From contig NZ_CP054041.1 in NCBI RefSeq assembly GCF_013282665.1, positions 692,501-756,500 of the forward strand: 64,000 nt of DNA, read 5' to 3'. The notes below the pieces were generated by a model, which was not told where the DNA came from, did not search any database, and was given only the letters and a program-made list of their open reading frames with translations. Position 1 is the stretch's first letter. Each line of letters opens with the position of its first letter. Position numbers and translations under genes: made by a program. The DNA comes from Listeria monocytogenes (GTDB lineage Bacteria > Bacillota > Bacilli > Lactobacillales > Listeriaceae). This document shows positions 36,047 to 47,686 of the stretch, in pieces.

Positions 36047-36817
36047 GTTAAATTTCCAATCAGTTAGTTTTGTTACAGCGTATGTAGGCTGGATTTCTTT
36101 TGTTAATAATGCTTCTTTTGATGTAAAGCCAGTGTGTACGATTAACGTATCCATGCCGTAATTGATGCCTGCCATAATATCGGTTTCGTAGTTGTCCCCC
36201 ACCATGATTGCTTCGTCTTTATGAACGCCGAGTTTTGCGAGTGCTTGCTCCATAATAATGGATTCAGGCTTTCCAATAAAAACTGGCGCTGTTTCTGTGG
36301 CTACGGAAACGACTGATGTAATCGAACCATTTCCCGGAAGCAAACCGCGCTCTGTCGGAATTGCCGCATCGCCATTCGTTGAAATAAACATCGCGCCACC
36401 TCGAACCGCAAGAGCTGCTTTTGAAAATTTCTCATAATCGACTTCCCGGTCAAGCCCGACAACAACAAAAGCTGGATTACTAGAAGTTATTTCAAATCCA
36501 TTATCTGTTAGTTCTTGTTTTATTCCACGTTCTCCGATAACATAAACCGTTCTTTCGCGTTTTTGTTCCATCATAAATTGTACGGTTGCTTGTGACGTCG
36601 TGAAAACATCCTCGCTTACAGCTTGAATCCCCATATCAGTTAAATGTTCTGCTACTTGCCCAGGTGTTTTTGTTGAATTGTTTGTTACAAATAAATACGG
36701 AATTCCCGCACGTTTTAAGTTTTCGATAAAAATGATCGCCTCTGGAATAACTTCTGCCCCGCGATACATCGTACCATCTAAATCAATTAAATACGCTTTA
36801 TAATTCTTCAATTCCAA
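36044..36817 (-). CDS. HAD-superfamily sugar phosphatase, NagD/YutF type
   Basis: The 257-residue HAD class IIA phosphatase has motif 1 DLDGTMYRG (D12, D14), motif 2 FVTNNSTKT, the motif 3 lysine in FIGKPESIIM, and motif 4 MVGDNYETDI. NagD-like enzymes dephosphorylate small sugar phosphates and nucleotides. The order yunD-yutD-nagD-like matches the Bacillus yutDF area. It follows the YutD gene by 13 bp, and a terminator comes after it. Confidence 0.92.
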   Translation of the reverse strand: MELKNYKAYLIDLDGTMYRGAEVIPEAIIFIENLKRAGIPYLFVTNNSTKTPGQVAEHLTDMGIQAVSEDVFTTSQATVQFMMEQKRERTVYVIGERGIKQELTDNGFEITSSNPAFVVVGLDREVDYEKFSKAALAVRGGAMFISTNGDAAIPTERGLLPGNGSITSVVSVATETAPVFIGKPESIIMEQALAKLGVHKDEAIMVGDNYETDIMAGINYGMDTLIVHTGFTSKEALLTKEIQPTYAVTKLTDWKFN

Positions 36818-36830
36818 ACTACCTCATTTA

Positions 36831-37106
36831 CTATTTTACTTTTTTAATAACAAAATAAGCACAACCAAAATTGCAGTATTCATAAATATATTCTTTTAAC
36901 GTGCTAATTTTGTTGTCGTATGCAGCTTTGCGGTTATCATCTTCGAAAAAGCCTTTAAGACGCAGTTGATCATAACCCCAGTCGCCCACTATATAATCAT
37001 ATCGTCCAAGAATATCGCTAAACCGTTCGTTTAACTTCTCCTCGTCAAAAGCATCGCGATAATTGGTGATAATCTCGTAGTTTAAATCTTGAATCGTAAT
37101 CGTCAC
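36831..37106 (-). CDS. YutD-family protein (DUF1027)
   Basis: This 91-residue acidic protein has the YutD pattern FSDILGRYDYIVGDWGYDQLRLKGFFED and YEYCNFGCAYFVIKK, with two cysteines near the C-terminus. Function is unknown. The GTG start follows CAGGAGG and overlaps the stop codon of the upstream gene (GTGA), a sign of translational coupling. Confidence 0.9.
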   Translation of the reverse strand: MTITIQDLNYEIITNYRDAFDEEKLNERFSDILGRYDYIVGDWGYDQLRLKGFFEDDNRKAAYDNKISTLKEYIYEYCNFGCAYFVIKKVK

Positions 37107-38491
37107 TTGTCTTCCTCCTGTCCGTACATTTTTTTAAGTTTCCATTTTAAAATATCTCGGAGTAGTTCCGGTGTATATACTTCTTTTCGTTTAATTTGTT
37201 TTACTATCGGGAAAAATGGCGCGAACACAAACGTATCATGCGTCGCAATTCGGTATTCCCGTGTTTTATCAATTGGTTGATTATCAAAAAGTGCCACTTG
37301 ATTTTCTGAGTCAAAACCAGCTCTATCCATCAAAACGGTACCAAAGTACTCACCTCGGAAACCAAAACCTCGAAGCGGAATATCTTGCAGTTCTGCTTTC
37401 TTTCGGTAGATTCCGTCAATAAGTATTTCAAGTTCCTCACCAGACATCGTTAAAGCAATTGCGTTGAGCGGATGCGGTAACATTTGGTGGATATCAAAAT
37501 CTGTCACGATTCCCGCTTCAAAGTCTGTCATAAAAATGCCCGCGTTCATCACAAACGTTTCTGCTCCAGTCCATTCACAAACCGCTTCATTCAAAATGTG
37601 CGCAATTTCCGAGTCATCAAACCAATTATGCGCTAACTTTCCGGGAATCGCAACTACTTTTTCAGAGAGTTCTGCGCGCCCTTTATCGAAGAAACCTTGG
37701 ATTTCATTCGCTTCATTTGGAGCAGCCGGTAAATCCTCGGTTTTAAACGTCGTAGCGGTTGTAGTCAGTATCTGATTATTTTCGTCTAGCTCTATATCCA
37801 CTTTCCCGATATATTCGCCCCATCTACCCGCTGCAGCAAGTAACGCATTCCCTTCTATTTTCCCCGTTTCAAGTAAATGGTGCGTGTGTCCGCCCAAAAT
37901 TACATCTATTTCAGGAATTTCGAGTGCAATGCGTTCATCGCTTGGTAAACCTAGATGGCTGAGCAAAATAACTACATCCGTATCTTCATCCAAGCCAGCA
38001 ATTTGTTTTTGAATCGAGCTAATAGGTTCTTCCACGCCCCAGCCCATTGCCTCGTAGTATTCCCGAAACGGCGCCGTCGCACCAATAATCGCTATTTTCA
38101 CTTGCTCTATTTCCTTATAAACAATCGATTTCACCCAGTCTGGCTGCTTGGTTCGTTCTTTATCTGCGTAAAAATTACAGCAAACTACTGGAAAAGTCGC
38201 ATGTTCGTATAATTTATCCAAGTCTTCATGGGCCAAAGTCGTTCCTTCATTATTACCAAAAGTCACCGCATCATACGGCAGTTGGTTAAGTAAGTCCGTA
38301 TTCGCAAGCCCGTTCGTTCCTTCAGTAAGCGGATGGACCCGGTCCAAAAAATCACCAATATCAAAAAAGAGCGCCGACTTATTTTCTTTATCCGCAGCTG
38401 TTCTTTTCTCTTTTAAGAAATTAAAAATGCGTGGCCAATGTTCCAAGTGACTATGAACATCATTCGTATGCCATAAAGTTAAATGTTTCAT
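37103..38491 (-). CDS. metallophosphoesterase, 5'-nucleotidase family (YunD type)
   Basis: The 462-residue protein has an N-terminal calcineurin-like phosphoesterase domain with the metal-binding motifs HTNDVHSHLE, FDIGDFLDR, FGNNEGT, LLSHLGLPSDE and GGHTHHLLETG. The C-terminal half is the 5'-nucleotidase substrate-binding domain (NAGIFMTDFEAG, LTMSGEELEILIDG). There is no signal peptide or cell-wall anchor, so it is cytoplasmic, unlike the secreted UshA type. It probably hydrolyses nucleotides or cyclic nucleotides. Confidence 0.92.
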   Translation of the reverse strand: MKHLTLWHTNDVHSHLEHWPRIFNFLKEKRTAADKENKSALFFDIGDFLDRVHPLTEGTNGLANTDLLNQLPYDAVTFGNNEGTTLAHEDLDKLYEHATFPVVCCNFYADKERTKQPDWVKSIVYKEIEQVKIAIIGATAPFREYYEAMGWGVEEPISSIQKQIAGLDEDTDVVILLSHLGLPSDERIALEIPEIDVILGGHTHHLLETGKIEGNALLAAAGRWGEYIGKVDIELDENNQILTTTATTFKTEDLPAAPNEANEIQGFFDKGRAELSEKVVAIPGKLAHNWFDDSEIAHILNEAVCEWTGAETFVMNAGIFMTDFEAGIVTDFDIHQMLPHPLNAIALTMSGEELEILIDGIYRKKAELQDIPLRGFGFRGEYFGTVLMDRAGFDSENQVALFDNQPIDKTREYRIATHDTFVFAPFFPIVKQIKRKEVYTPELLRDILKWKLKKMYGQEEDK

Positions 38492-38566
38492 CTATCCATC
38501 TCACTCCCTACTTATAACTATTGTAGCGTAAAACCGCTTTTTTTACACGCACTAGGACTGGATGAA

Positions 38567-38594
38567 TTGTTCCCTTTTCATTTTATGTTATGAT
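38567..38594 (+). promoter_or_regulatory. promoter of the TauE/DUF1634 unit
   Basis: TTGTTC (38567-38572), a 16-bp spacer and TATGAT (38589-38594), with TG before the -10. Confidence 0.6.
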
Positions 38595-38627
38595 AGGATA
38601 TATTGTTTTAAAAGGGAAGTGATTTTT

Positions 38628-39467
38628 TTGGATATTACGCAAACAGTCGAAATTCTTCTAATCTCTGTTTTTGCAGGGGTTGTAGGCTCTTTGCTTGGGC
38701 TTGGTGGTGGAATTATCGTGACGCCTGCCTTGACACTTATTTTTGGGATTGATATTCAATATGCGATTGGTGCAAGTATTATTTCCGTTATTGCCACAAG
38801 TAGCGGCTCTGCAATTGCTTATATCAAAGACGGCATTACGAACCTTCGTGTCGGGATGTTTCTCGAAATTGCCACAACAATTGGTGCAATCACCGGGGCT
38901 TTCGTCAGTGGACTGCTCTCGGCCACGGCACTCTACATCATCTTCGGACTTTTACTTCTTTATTCTGCTTTCAACATGATTAAAAAGGTCGGTACAGAAT
39001 TTCCTACCAATGTGAAACCAGACCCGCTCGCAACCAAACTAAACTTACATGATTCTTATTACGATAAATCTTTACGGCAGACAGTTGATTATCAAGTGGC
39101 AAACGTCCCTGCTGGTTTTGGTGTGATGTACGGCGCAGGTATCGCTAGTGGCTTACTTGGAATCGGTAGTGGCGCATTTAAAGTCATGGCACTTGATGTC
39201 TTTATGAAAATGCCGCTTAAAGTAAGTAGCGCAACGAGTAATTTAATGATGGGCGTAACCGCGGCGGCCAGTGCAACTGTATATCTTTTCCAAGGTGACA
39301 TCCAGCCTGCGATTGCAGCTCCAGTTGCGATTGGCGTACTTGTCGGTGCAACACTTGGAACACGCATTATGCAACGTTTAAAAAGCAAAATTATTCGGAT
39401 TATTTTTATTCCCGTCATTTTATATGTTGCCTTCCAAATGATTTTAGAAGGATTGGGGTGGATTTAG
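38628..39467 (+). CDS. TauE/SafE (DUF81) membrane transporter
   Basis: This 279-residue protein has about eight membrane helices in two repeats, with the DUF81 hallmarks GSLLGLGGGIIVTPALTL and its second-half counterpart GLLGIGSGAFKVMALDVF. Members export sulfite, sulfoacetate or related organic anions. The TTG start at 38628 is chosen because AAAGGGAAGTGAT lies upstream and an in-frame extension has no site. Its TAG stop is directly followed by the ATG of the DUF1634 gene. Confidence 0.9.
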   Translation: MDITQTVEILLISVFAGVVGSLLGLGGGIIVTPALTLIFGIDIQYAIGASIISVIATSSGSAIAYIKDGITNLRVGMFLEIATTIGAITGAFVSGLLSATALYIIFGLLLLYSAFNMIKKVGTEFPTNVKPDPLATKLNLHDSYYDKSLRQTVDYQVANVPAGFGVMYGAGIASGLLGIGSGAFKVMALDVFMKMPLKVSSATSNLMMGVTAAASATVYLFQGDIQPAIAAPVAIGVLVGATLGTRIMQRLKSKIIRIIFIPVILYVAFQMILEGLGWI

Positions 39468-39833
39468 ATGGCAGAGAAAAAAGAAGAAATGTACCGGGTC
39501 GAGCTAATTGTTAGCGCGCTGTTACGAATCGGTGTTGTCCTTAGTGCGATCATTATCGTTTTTGGCCTCGTTATGCTGTTTATTACCGGCGAAAGTGGCT
39601 ATCCCGGGGAAACTTACCCGACCTCACTTACAGCGATTTTCAGCGGGCTAGGGACGCTTAAACCATACGCAATTATGATGTTCGGTCTCTTTTGCTTAAT
39701 TTTAACGCCAGTCCTTCGTGTCGTTGTATCATTGTTTACTTTTTTGAAGGAAAAAGATTATTTGTACGTTGGGATAACTGGGATTGTATTGATTATTTTA
39801 GTTATTAGCTTTTTAATTGGTATAAAAGCATAA
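39468..39833 (+). CDS. DUF1634 membrane protein, TauE partner
   Basis: The 121-residue protein has three membrane helices (about 12-36, 62-82, 98-118) and the pattern ISALLRIGVVLS-like near the start (here VSALLRIGVVLS). DUF1634 genes nearly always sit beside DUF81 genes, as here, and probably form a complex with the transporter. No bases separate the two genes. GGGGTGGA inside the upstream gene serves as its ribosome site. Confidence 0.9.
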   Translation: MAEKKEEMYRVELIVSALLRIGVVLSAIIIVFGLVMLFITGESGYPGETYPTSLTAIFSGLGTLKPYAIMMFGLFCLILTPVLRVVVSLFTFLKEKDYLYVGITGIVLIILVISFLIGIKA

Positions 39834-39868
39834 AAAGATGGCGCTGCTTACGCGCCATCTTTTTTTAT
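39833..39868. terminator. bidirectional terminator, DUF1634 / DUF72 genes
   Basis: The AAGATGGCGC/GCGCCATCTT stem with T7 on the plus strand serves both convergent genes. Confidence 0.92.
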
Positions 39869-40707
39869 TCTGAAAACAAATCCATTTGCATCGGAGCCAA
39901 ACCTTGAAACTCAACTTGGAGCGCCTTTTGTAAATGTTTCGCATTATCAGCCGCATCGCCGCCGCTGTTATTATTAAAAATCACGACAACTTCTTTGGAC
40001 AATTTTTGTAAATGTTCCACGTATTTTGCCCATTCGTTAATTTCTTCCTCATTATAACGGTAAAGTGTCCGAACTTCGCGCCATTCTGGACTGCTTGCTT
40101 TCATCCAACCATACTGATTCCGGCCGTGAAGCCGCACTAATGTCATATCGCTATTCGTCTCACGCAGTACAATCGGCACGCTCCCAGAACCAACTTGCGG
40201 TTCATCAACGACCGTATGAACAAAACCTAATTCTCGCAGCAACTCCAGTGTTTTCTCGGTGTTTTGCTCGTTATACCAAGAATTATTACGAAATTCAATC
40301 GCCACAGGCAAATCGCCCATTTTCGAGGCAATATATTTTAAATAAGCCACATTTTCTTTCGTACAATTAAAATAAGGCGGAAATTGAAATAAAATCGCCT
40401 GTAGTTTTCCCGTTTCACTTATCGGCGCAATCATATCCATATAAGCCGTGTACATCGCATTTTCACTATCAAAATACTGCGACCATTCCTTATGTTTCGT
40501 CATCGCCGAAAATGCTTTAATCACAAAACGAAATTCATCCGGAGTTTGCGCCGCCCAGTTTGCCGTTGTCCTCGGAGAAGGAATCGCATAAAAGCTCGTA
40601 TCAACCTCCACCACAGGAAAATGTGCCGCATAATCAGCTAATGTTAATTTTTTCGTTTGCAATAAAGAATCATGATCACTCCACCCAGTTAACCCGATTG
40701 TTACCAT
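39865..40707 (-). CDS. DUF72 (YunF/YecE-like) protein
   Basis: The 280-residue TIM-barrel-like protein starts with the DUF72 motif MVTIGLTGWSDH and has EVDTSFYAIPSPRT, FRFVIKAFSAMTKH, ILFQFPPYF, AIEFRNNSW and a late VVIFNNNSGGDAADNA. Biochemical role unknown. The ATG at 40707 is chosen over a TTG one codon earlier because GGGTGG is better spaced from it. Confidence 0.9.
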   Translation of the reverse strand: MVTIGLTGWSDHDSLLQTKKLTLADYAAHFPVVEVDTSFYAIPSPRTTANWAAQTPDEFRFVIKAFSAMTKHKEWSQYFDSENAMYTAYMDMIAPISETGKLQAILFQFPPYFNCTKENVAYLKYIASKMGDLPVAIEFRNNSWYNEQNTEKTLELLRELGFVHTVVDEPQVGSGSVPIVLRETNSDMTLVRLHGRNQYGWMKASSPEWREVRTLYRYNEEEINEWAKYVEHLQKLSKEVVVIFNNNSGGDAADNAKHLQKALQVEFQGLAPMQMDLFSE

Positions 40708-40841
40708 CAACTGCCACCCTCTCTATCGTTATGATTTATATTTATTATAACGCAAAAAGGAGGGAGAATCTTTTAATTTGGTTGTTGCTTTACCTTGGAT
40801 ATTTTATGTTTTATACTTTAATTAAAAAAAGGAGAAAACAG

Positions 40842-41015
40842 ATGAAAAGGCTTATTATAATGACTTCAGTTTTTTTTGGAACGCTATTAATTTGTTCCGC
40901 CTTTACTGGTAGGAAACCTTTTGATGGATCAGATATATCTTTAATGGCCGGATTTTCTATTTTTATACTATCTTACTTTATTGCTGGCTTTTTAAGTCGA
41001 AAGAAAAATAGCTAA
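40842..41015 (+). CDS. small hypothetical membrane protein, 57 residues
   Basis: A short protein with two hydrophobic helices (about 4-20 and 33-50) ends SRKKNS. The ATG follows AAAGGAGAAAACAG, a strong site. The reading frame stays open further upstream and includes another hydrophobic stretch (WLLLYLGYFMFYTLI). A second strong AGGAGGGAG at about 40758 has no ATG, GTG or TTG at normal distance, so a longer three-helix form using a non-standard start cannot be excluded. It is followed by a strong terminator. No family recognised. Confidence 0.65.
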   Translation: MKRLIIMTSVFFGTLLICSAFTGRKPFDGSDISLMAGFSIFILSYFIAGFLSRKKNS

Positions 41016-41029
41016 AATTAAATGTAAAT

Positions 41030-41074
41030 AAAAAACCCTTCAACCACAGACCTGTAGTTGAAGGGGTTTTTATT
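41030..41074. terminator. bidirectional terminator, small protein / suf operon
   Basis: AACCCTTCAAC/GTTGAAGGGGTT stem with T5 on the plus strand and A5 on the other flank. It terminates the suf operon leftward. Confidence 0.9.
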
Positions 41075-41077
41075 ATA

Positions 41078-42472
41078 TTAACCAATCGAGCCTTCCATTT
41101 CAAACTTAATCAAACGGTTCATCTCAACGGCATATTCCATTGGTAATTCTTTCGTAAATGGTTCAATGAAGCCCATAACGATCATTTCTGTCGCTTCTTC
41201 TTCGCTTAAACCACGGCTCATTAGATAGAAAAGTTGTTCCTCGGATACTTTGGAAACTTTGGCTTCGTGTTCTAATGAGATGTTGCTGTTTAGGATTTCG
41301 TTGTACGGGATTGTGTCCGATGTGGACAAGTTATCCATAATCAGCGTATCACATTCGATATTCGAACGTGCGCCGTCTGCATTACGACCAAAATGAACAA
41401 TTCCGCGATACGTTACGTTTCCGCCTTGTTTCGAAATCGACTTCGATACAATCGTAGAGGACGTATTCGGCGCATAGTGCATCATTTTCGCTCCGGCATC
41501 TTGACGTTGGCCTTTACCAGCAATCGCGATAGAAAGCGTTGTTCCACGTGCTCCTTCGCCTCGTAAATGTACTGCTGGGTATTTCATTGTTAATTTCGAA
41601 CCAATGTTACCATCAATCCATTCCATTGTCGCATTTTCTTCACAGAAAGTACGTTTTGTTACTAGGTTATACACGTTATTTGCCCAGTTTTGGATGGTTG
41701 TGTAACGGCAGTAAGCGCCTGGTTTTACAATGATTTCCACGACAGCTGAGTGAAGGGAATTCGTAGTATAAACGGGAGCAGTACAGCCTTCCACGTAGTT
41801 TACGCTGGCATTTTCGTCCACGATAATTAACGTCCGTTCAAACTGACCCATGTTTTCCGAGTTAATACGGAAGTAGGCTTGCAGTGGCGTATCTACTTTG
41901 ACGCCTGGTGGTACGTAGATAAATGAGCCACCTGACCAAACAGCCGAGTTTAATGCTGCGAATTTGTTGTCGCTTGGTGGAATTACTTTTGCGAAATATT
42001 CTTTGAAAATATCTTCGTTTTCTTTTAACGCGGAATCGGTATCTTTGAAGACAATCCCTAAATCTTCTAGATCTTGCTTCATATTGTGATAAACTACTTC
42101 GGATTCGTACTGTGCAGATGCACCAGCCAAGTATTTTTGTTCAGCTTCAGGAATACCGAGTTTATCAAAAGTACGTTTAATTTCTTCAGGAACTTCATCC
42201 CAAGAACGTACGGTTTGTTCAGACGGTTTCACGTAGTAAGTGATGTCTTCAAACTTCAGTTCTGACAGATCGCCACCCCAAGTCGGCATTGGCATTTTAT
42301 AAAATTGCTCTAAAGACTTCAAACGGAATTCTAGCATCCATTCTGGTTCTTCTTTAATATTCGAAATTTCTCTTACTACTTTTTCTGTTAATCCGCGTTC
42401 TGTACGGAACACAGAGGTATCTTTGTCATGGAATCCATATTGGTATTCGCCAATTTCTGGAATTTCAGTCAT
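41078..42472 (-). CDS. sufB: Fe-S assembly scaffold SufB
   Basis: The 464-residue SufB forms the SufBC2D scaffold on which Fe-S clusters are built. Conserved blocks include [14 protein letters not shown] [55 protein letters not shown], and [26 protein letters not shown]. It is the last gene of sufCDSUB, 22 bp after sufU, with GGAGGATACGAC before its ATG. Confidence 0.97.
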   Translation of the reverse strand: MTEIPEIGEYQYGFHDKDTSVFRTERGLTEKVVREISNIKEEPEWMLEFRLKSLEQFYKMPMPTWGGDLSELKFEDITYYVKPSEQTVRSWDEVPEEIKRTFDKLGIPEAEQKYLAGASAQYESEVVYHNMKQDLEDLGIVFKDTDSALKENEDIFKEYFAKVIPPSDNKFAALNSAVWSGGSFIYVPPGVKVDTPLQAYFRINSENMGQFERTLIIVDENASVNYVEGCTAPVYTTNSLHSAVVEIIVKPGAYCRYTTIQNWANNVYNLVTKRTFCEENATMEWIDGNIGSKLTMKYPAVHLRGEGARGTTLSIAIAGKGQRQDAGAKMMHYAPNTSSTIVSKSISKQGGNVTYRGIVHFGRNADGARSNIECDTLIMDNLSTSDTIPYNEILNSNISLEHEAKVSKVSEEQLFYLMSRGLSEEEATEMIVMGFIEPFTKELPMEYAVEMNRLIKFEMEGSIG

Positions 42473-42494
42473 GTCGTATCCTCCTTTTCGCTAC

Positions 42495-44161
<1,667 letters not shown>

Positions 44162-45463
44162 TTAGCGCACTTTCCCTTCGATTACTTCACGAAGCATCGT
44201 TTTCACACTTTCGATTGGTAACTGACGAACAACAGGGTCTAAGAAGCCATGAATAACTAATCTTTCTGCTTCTTTTTGAGAAATCCCGCGACTCATCAAA
44301 TAGAATAATTGTAGTGGATCAACGCGTCCAACAGAAGCCGCATGCCCTGCAACTACGTCATTTTCATCAATTAATAAAATTGGGTTCGCATCACCGCGCG
44401 CTTCAGGACTAAGCATCAGTACACGTGATTCTTGTTGTGCATCTGACTTAGAAGCACCATGTTTAATGTGACCAATTCCGTTAAAAATAGTTGTTGCTCT
44501 TTCTTTCATAACACCATGAGATAAAATCGTACCGTTAGAAGCTTTTCCGTAATGTGTCACGCGCGTTGTCACGTTTTGTGTTTGCTTACCGCGACCAACT
44601 GTCACTGTTTTCACATCAGCAGAAGAGCCGTCACCCATTAGATTTGTTATGTTCTCATTGATTGTATCGCCATCATTCATCAGACCAAGCGCCCATTCAA
44701 TTTGGCTGTCTGTTCCAATGTGTCCACGACGGTTCACATATGTCGTAACGCCACTTGCAAGATTATCTACACCGCCAAAAGTAATACGCGCATTTTTTTC
44801 CGCGATTACTTCTTCCACAATGCTAACAATCCCTTTAGGCGCGTTATCTACCGTTACGTAGTTTTCCACATAAGTGACTGCGCTATTATCATCCGCCACA
44901 AGCAACACATGGTTAACAAGTGGAGATTCTGCTTTTTCTTGAATGAAAACAGCTTGAATTGGCGCTTTCACTTCAACATTTTTAGGAACATAAAGGAAAA
45001 TCCCGCCGTTCACTAGTGCCGCATGAAAAGCAGTCAGTTTGTGCTCATTCACTTGAACTGCATCTTTCATGAAATATTTTTTCACAAGTTCAGGATGATT
45101 TTTCACAGCGGAAATAATATCTGTGAAAATAACACCTTGGTCAACTAGTTCTTGTTGCAACTGAAGTCTCGCAGGTCTTTCATCCATTTGAACGTAAAAA
45201 TTGGCTTCTTTATTATCTAAATCAACTAAATTCGCTACTTTTTCGGGTAAAGTTTCATTCGTCACGCCTTCTTTAAAAGGTATAAACGTCTCAAACTTTG
45301 TGAAATTCCAGCGAGTAATTTTTGTTTTATCCACAAAAGGCAAGTCCAGTTCCCCGTAAGCTTTAAAAGCATTGCGACGGATATCTAAAAACCAATCCGG
45401 TTCATTCGCATTACTTGAAAAAGCGTGGATAAAATCATCTTTAATCGTCATATTTTCTGCCAT
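44162..45463 (-). CDS. sufD: Fe-S assembly protein SufD
   Basis: This 433-residue paralogue of SufB has PDWFLDIRRNAFKAYG near the start, FHAALVNGGIFLYVPKNVEVK in the middle, and [30 protein letters not shown] near the C-terminus. It partners SufB and SufC. It is separated from sufC by 18 bp, with GAAGTGAGG before its ATG. Confidence 0.97.
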   Translation of the reverse strand: MAENMTIKDDFIHAFSSNANEPDWFLDIRRNAFKAYGELDLPFVDKTKITRWNFTKFETFIPFKEGVTNETLPEKVANLVDLDNKEANFYVQMDERPARLQLQQELVDQGVIFTDIISAVKNHPELVKKYFMKDAVQVNEHKLTAFHAALVNGGIFLYVPKNVEVKAPIQAVFIQEKAESPLVNHVLLVADDNSAVTYVENYVTVDNAPKGIVSIVEEVIAEKNARITFGGVDNLASGVTTYVNRRGHIGTDSQIEWALGLMNDGDTINENITNLMGDGSSADVKTVTVGRGKQTQNVTTRVTHYGKASNGTILSHGVMKERATTIFNGIGHIKHGASKSDAQQESRVLMLSPEARGDANPILLIDENDVVAGHAASVGRVDPLQLFYLMSRGISQKEAERLVIHGFLDPVVRQLPIESVKTMLREVIEGKVR

Positions 45464-45481
45464 GATTTTAACCTCACTTCC

Positions 45482-46267
45482 TTATTGTTGGTCTACTGCT
45501 TCTTCTTCCTCAAGTTCAATACCAAGCTCTTGTTTAATCCAGTCATAACCTTCCGCTTCTAAACGTTTCGCAAGTTCAGGTCCGCCTTCTTTTACAACTT
45601 TACCTTGCATCATTACGTGAACAAAATCTGGTGTAATGTAGTTAAGTAAACGTTGGTAATGGGTAATAATCAAGCAACCGAATCCTTCGCCGCGCATTTC
45701 ATTTACACCTTTGGAGACAACTTTAAGCGCATCGATATCAAGACCGGAGTCAATTTCATCTAAAATCGCTAATTTTGGCTCAATCATTAATAATTGCAGA
45801 ATTTCATTACGTTTTTTCTCTCCGCCTGAAAATCCTTCATTTAAATAACGTTCCGCCATTTCTTCGTCCATATCTAAAATATCCATTTTTGCATCTAGTT
45901 TGCGGATAAATTGCATTACTGGAATTTCATCGCCTTCTTCGCGGCGGCTGTTGATGGCTGCACGAATGAACTCAGCGTTTGTAACACCACTAATTTCACT
46001 TGGATATTGCATCGCTAAGAAAAGACCAGCACGAGCGCGTTCGTCTACTTCCATTTCGAGTACATCTTCCCCGTCAAGCGTGATTGTTCCTTGTGTTACT
46101 TCATATTTTGGATGCCCCATAATAGCTGAGGACAACGTAGATTTACCTGTTCCGTTTGGTCCCATGATAGCATGGATTTCGCCAGTTGAAATTTCCAGGT
46201 TAACACCCTTCAAAATTTCTTTTCCTTCTATTTCAACATGTAAATCTTGAATCTTTAAAGTTGCCAT
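45482..46267 (-). CDS. sufC: Fe-S assembly ATPase SufC
   Basis: The 261-residue cytoplasmic ABC-type ATPase powers the SufBCD scaffold. Walker A is GPNGTGKST, signature FSGGEKKR, and Walker B LAILDEIDSGLD, with the SufC-typical MRGEGFGCLIITHYQRLLNYI. It is the first gene of the operon sufCDSUB; sufA is absent from the cluster, as is usual in Bacilli. The ATG follows AGGGAGGAC. Confidence 0.97.
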   Translation of the reverse strand: MATLKIQDLHVEIEGKEILKGVNLEISTGEIHAIMGPNGTGKSTLSSAIMGHPKYEVTQGTITLDGEDVLEMEVDERARAGLFLAMQYPSEISGVTNAEFIRAAINSRREEGDEIPVMQFIRKLDAKMDILDMDEEMAERYLNEGFSGGEKKRNEILQLLMIEPKLAILDEIDSGLDIDALKVVSKGVNEMRGEGFGCLIITHYQRLLNYITPDFVHVMMQGKVVKEGGPELAKRLEAEGYDWIKQELGIELEEEEAVDQQ

Positions 46268-46607
46268 AAAAAAAGTCCTCCCTAGTGTAAAATTTGCATA
46301 ATCCTAGTTTAGTATAATTCTAATCTGATTACAACTATAAAAACCAGTATTCTTCGCATTCTCCCCTTCATTCTACTATTAATAAAGGTTTTTTACCAGT
46401 TTTCTAGTATTATCACTGTTTCTATTTTATTTGAGAATCTATCCCTAAAAAAATACAACCTGTCATACCAATAAATGAAAGGGATTTTTCATCCTAAAAA
46501 AGGGATTGTATATCTTATTTATATATGGTATTGTTGTAACGTAACAAAATTGCAACATAATAACTTTTTTGTAATAAACGATTACTTATTGAAGGAGAAT
46601 TTAAAAT
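46268..46607. other. divergent intergenic region, suf operon / lipoprotein
   Basis: On the plus strand TTGTAT (46506-46511), a 17-bp spacer and TATTGT (46529-46534) form a likely SigA promoter for the lipoprotein gene. On the minus strand TATACT near 46308-46313 may be the -10 of the suf operon, with a poor -35. The central 150 bp are AT-rich without a gene or clear palindrome. Confidence 0.5.
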
Positions 46608-47684
46608 ATGAAGAAAGCAATAATGGCTGCGACCATCTTTGTATTGCTTTTAGCAACCTTATCCGGGTGTAGCTCCCCCAAGTCCGACTTCACTGCTGCC
46701 TTGCAAAAAACAGCTAAAAACCGACAATATACGACAAATGTAACATTCCAAGTAAATGACCTTTCAGAAGGTTATATGAACAAGTTTGTTACTGGAATTG
46801 ACTTAAACCAACTTAAAAAATCGAACATTCAATATAAAATTTCTGTTGACAGTGATTCTTCCTCTTCTTACAGTGCGTCTTCCATCCACTGGAAAGGAGA
46901 AAAACCATTTGATTTGACAATACATGCACTACAAAACAGCGACGACGGGAAAGCTTATATCCCTGTAGCTGACTTCTATGATGCAACGGATAACATCTCC
47001 AGTTTATTACCAGCATCTACAGCCAAAATTTTCAATCAAGTGCTTGAACAAAACAAAAACTTAGAATCAAAATATTTAAATCTATTCGAAACAATTCAAA
47101 ACTTTTCCAATCAAACAATTGATACAGAAACCGTAGACCGCCAAGCAAAAGAATTAAAGAAAATAGAAGAAACTGCTGGCATTACGATTTACAGCTATTT
47201 AAACGATTTAGACGATAAGCACTTCACTTCTAAAGACAATGACGACATCGTTCTAAAATTATCTAAAAATGAAGTGAGCGATTTAGTAAATGATGTTCTC
47301 ACAGAGCTTGACGATCAAGAGAATGTGGTAGCACTAATCGCTGAAATTGATGGTAGTACCCAAAAAGCAGCCAAGAAAAAGTGGAATACTGCACGAAAAA
47401 ACATTCAAGCATCCTTCAAAAAACTAAGCAATAACGATGCTCAAACGTTAGATTTTAACTTAACCTTAACTCCTGATAGCAAAAAAGGATTCAGTAAAGC
47501 GATTATCACTACTAATTTTGAAGATACAAACACAAAAGACTTAATGAAATTCACAACAACGATTGATATGCTTGATTACGAGAAAGTTCCTCCAATGCCA
47601 GAAGGAAATGAAATTGTTTCCAAAAAAGAACTGGATAGAGCCATTTCTGATGGCCTGAAATTATATTTAAGTAGCGCTCAATAA
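46608..47684 (+). CDS. hypothetical lipoprotein
   Basis: The 358-residue protein has a signal peptide and lipobox ATLSGC, giving lipidation at C21, so it is anchored to the outer face of the membrane. The mature part is polar, rich in Lys, Asp, Ser and Asn, with predicted helices and no membrane segment. It lacks motifs of solute-binding proteins or enzymes that I can recognise. The ATG follows GAAGGAG. It is a single-gene unit, convergent with metQ across a shared terminator. Confidence 0.88.
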   Translation: MKKAIMAATIFVLLLATLSGCSSPKSDFTAALQKTAKNRQYTTNVTFQVNDLSEGYMNKFVTGIDLNQLKKSNIQYKISVDSDSSSSYSASSIHWKGEKPFDLTIHALQNSDDGKAYIPVADFYDATDNISSLLPASTAKIFNQVLEQNKNLESKYLNLFETIQNFSNQTIDTETVDRQAKELKKIEETAGITIYSYLNDLDDKHFTSKDNDDIVLKLSKNEVSDLVNDVLTELDDQENVVALIAEIDGSTQKAAKKKWNTARKNIQASFKKLSNNDAQTLDFNLTLTPDSKKGFSKAIITTNFEDTNTKDLMKFTTTIDMLDYEKVPPMPEGNEIVSKKELDRAISDGLKLYLSSAQ

Positions 47685-47686
47685 AA

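Noticed and set aside
40560..41015. 151-codon frame beginning opposite the DUF72 gene
   Set aside because: Its first part is antisense to a conserved gene; only the last 57 codons have a ribosome site and are kept as a gene.
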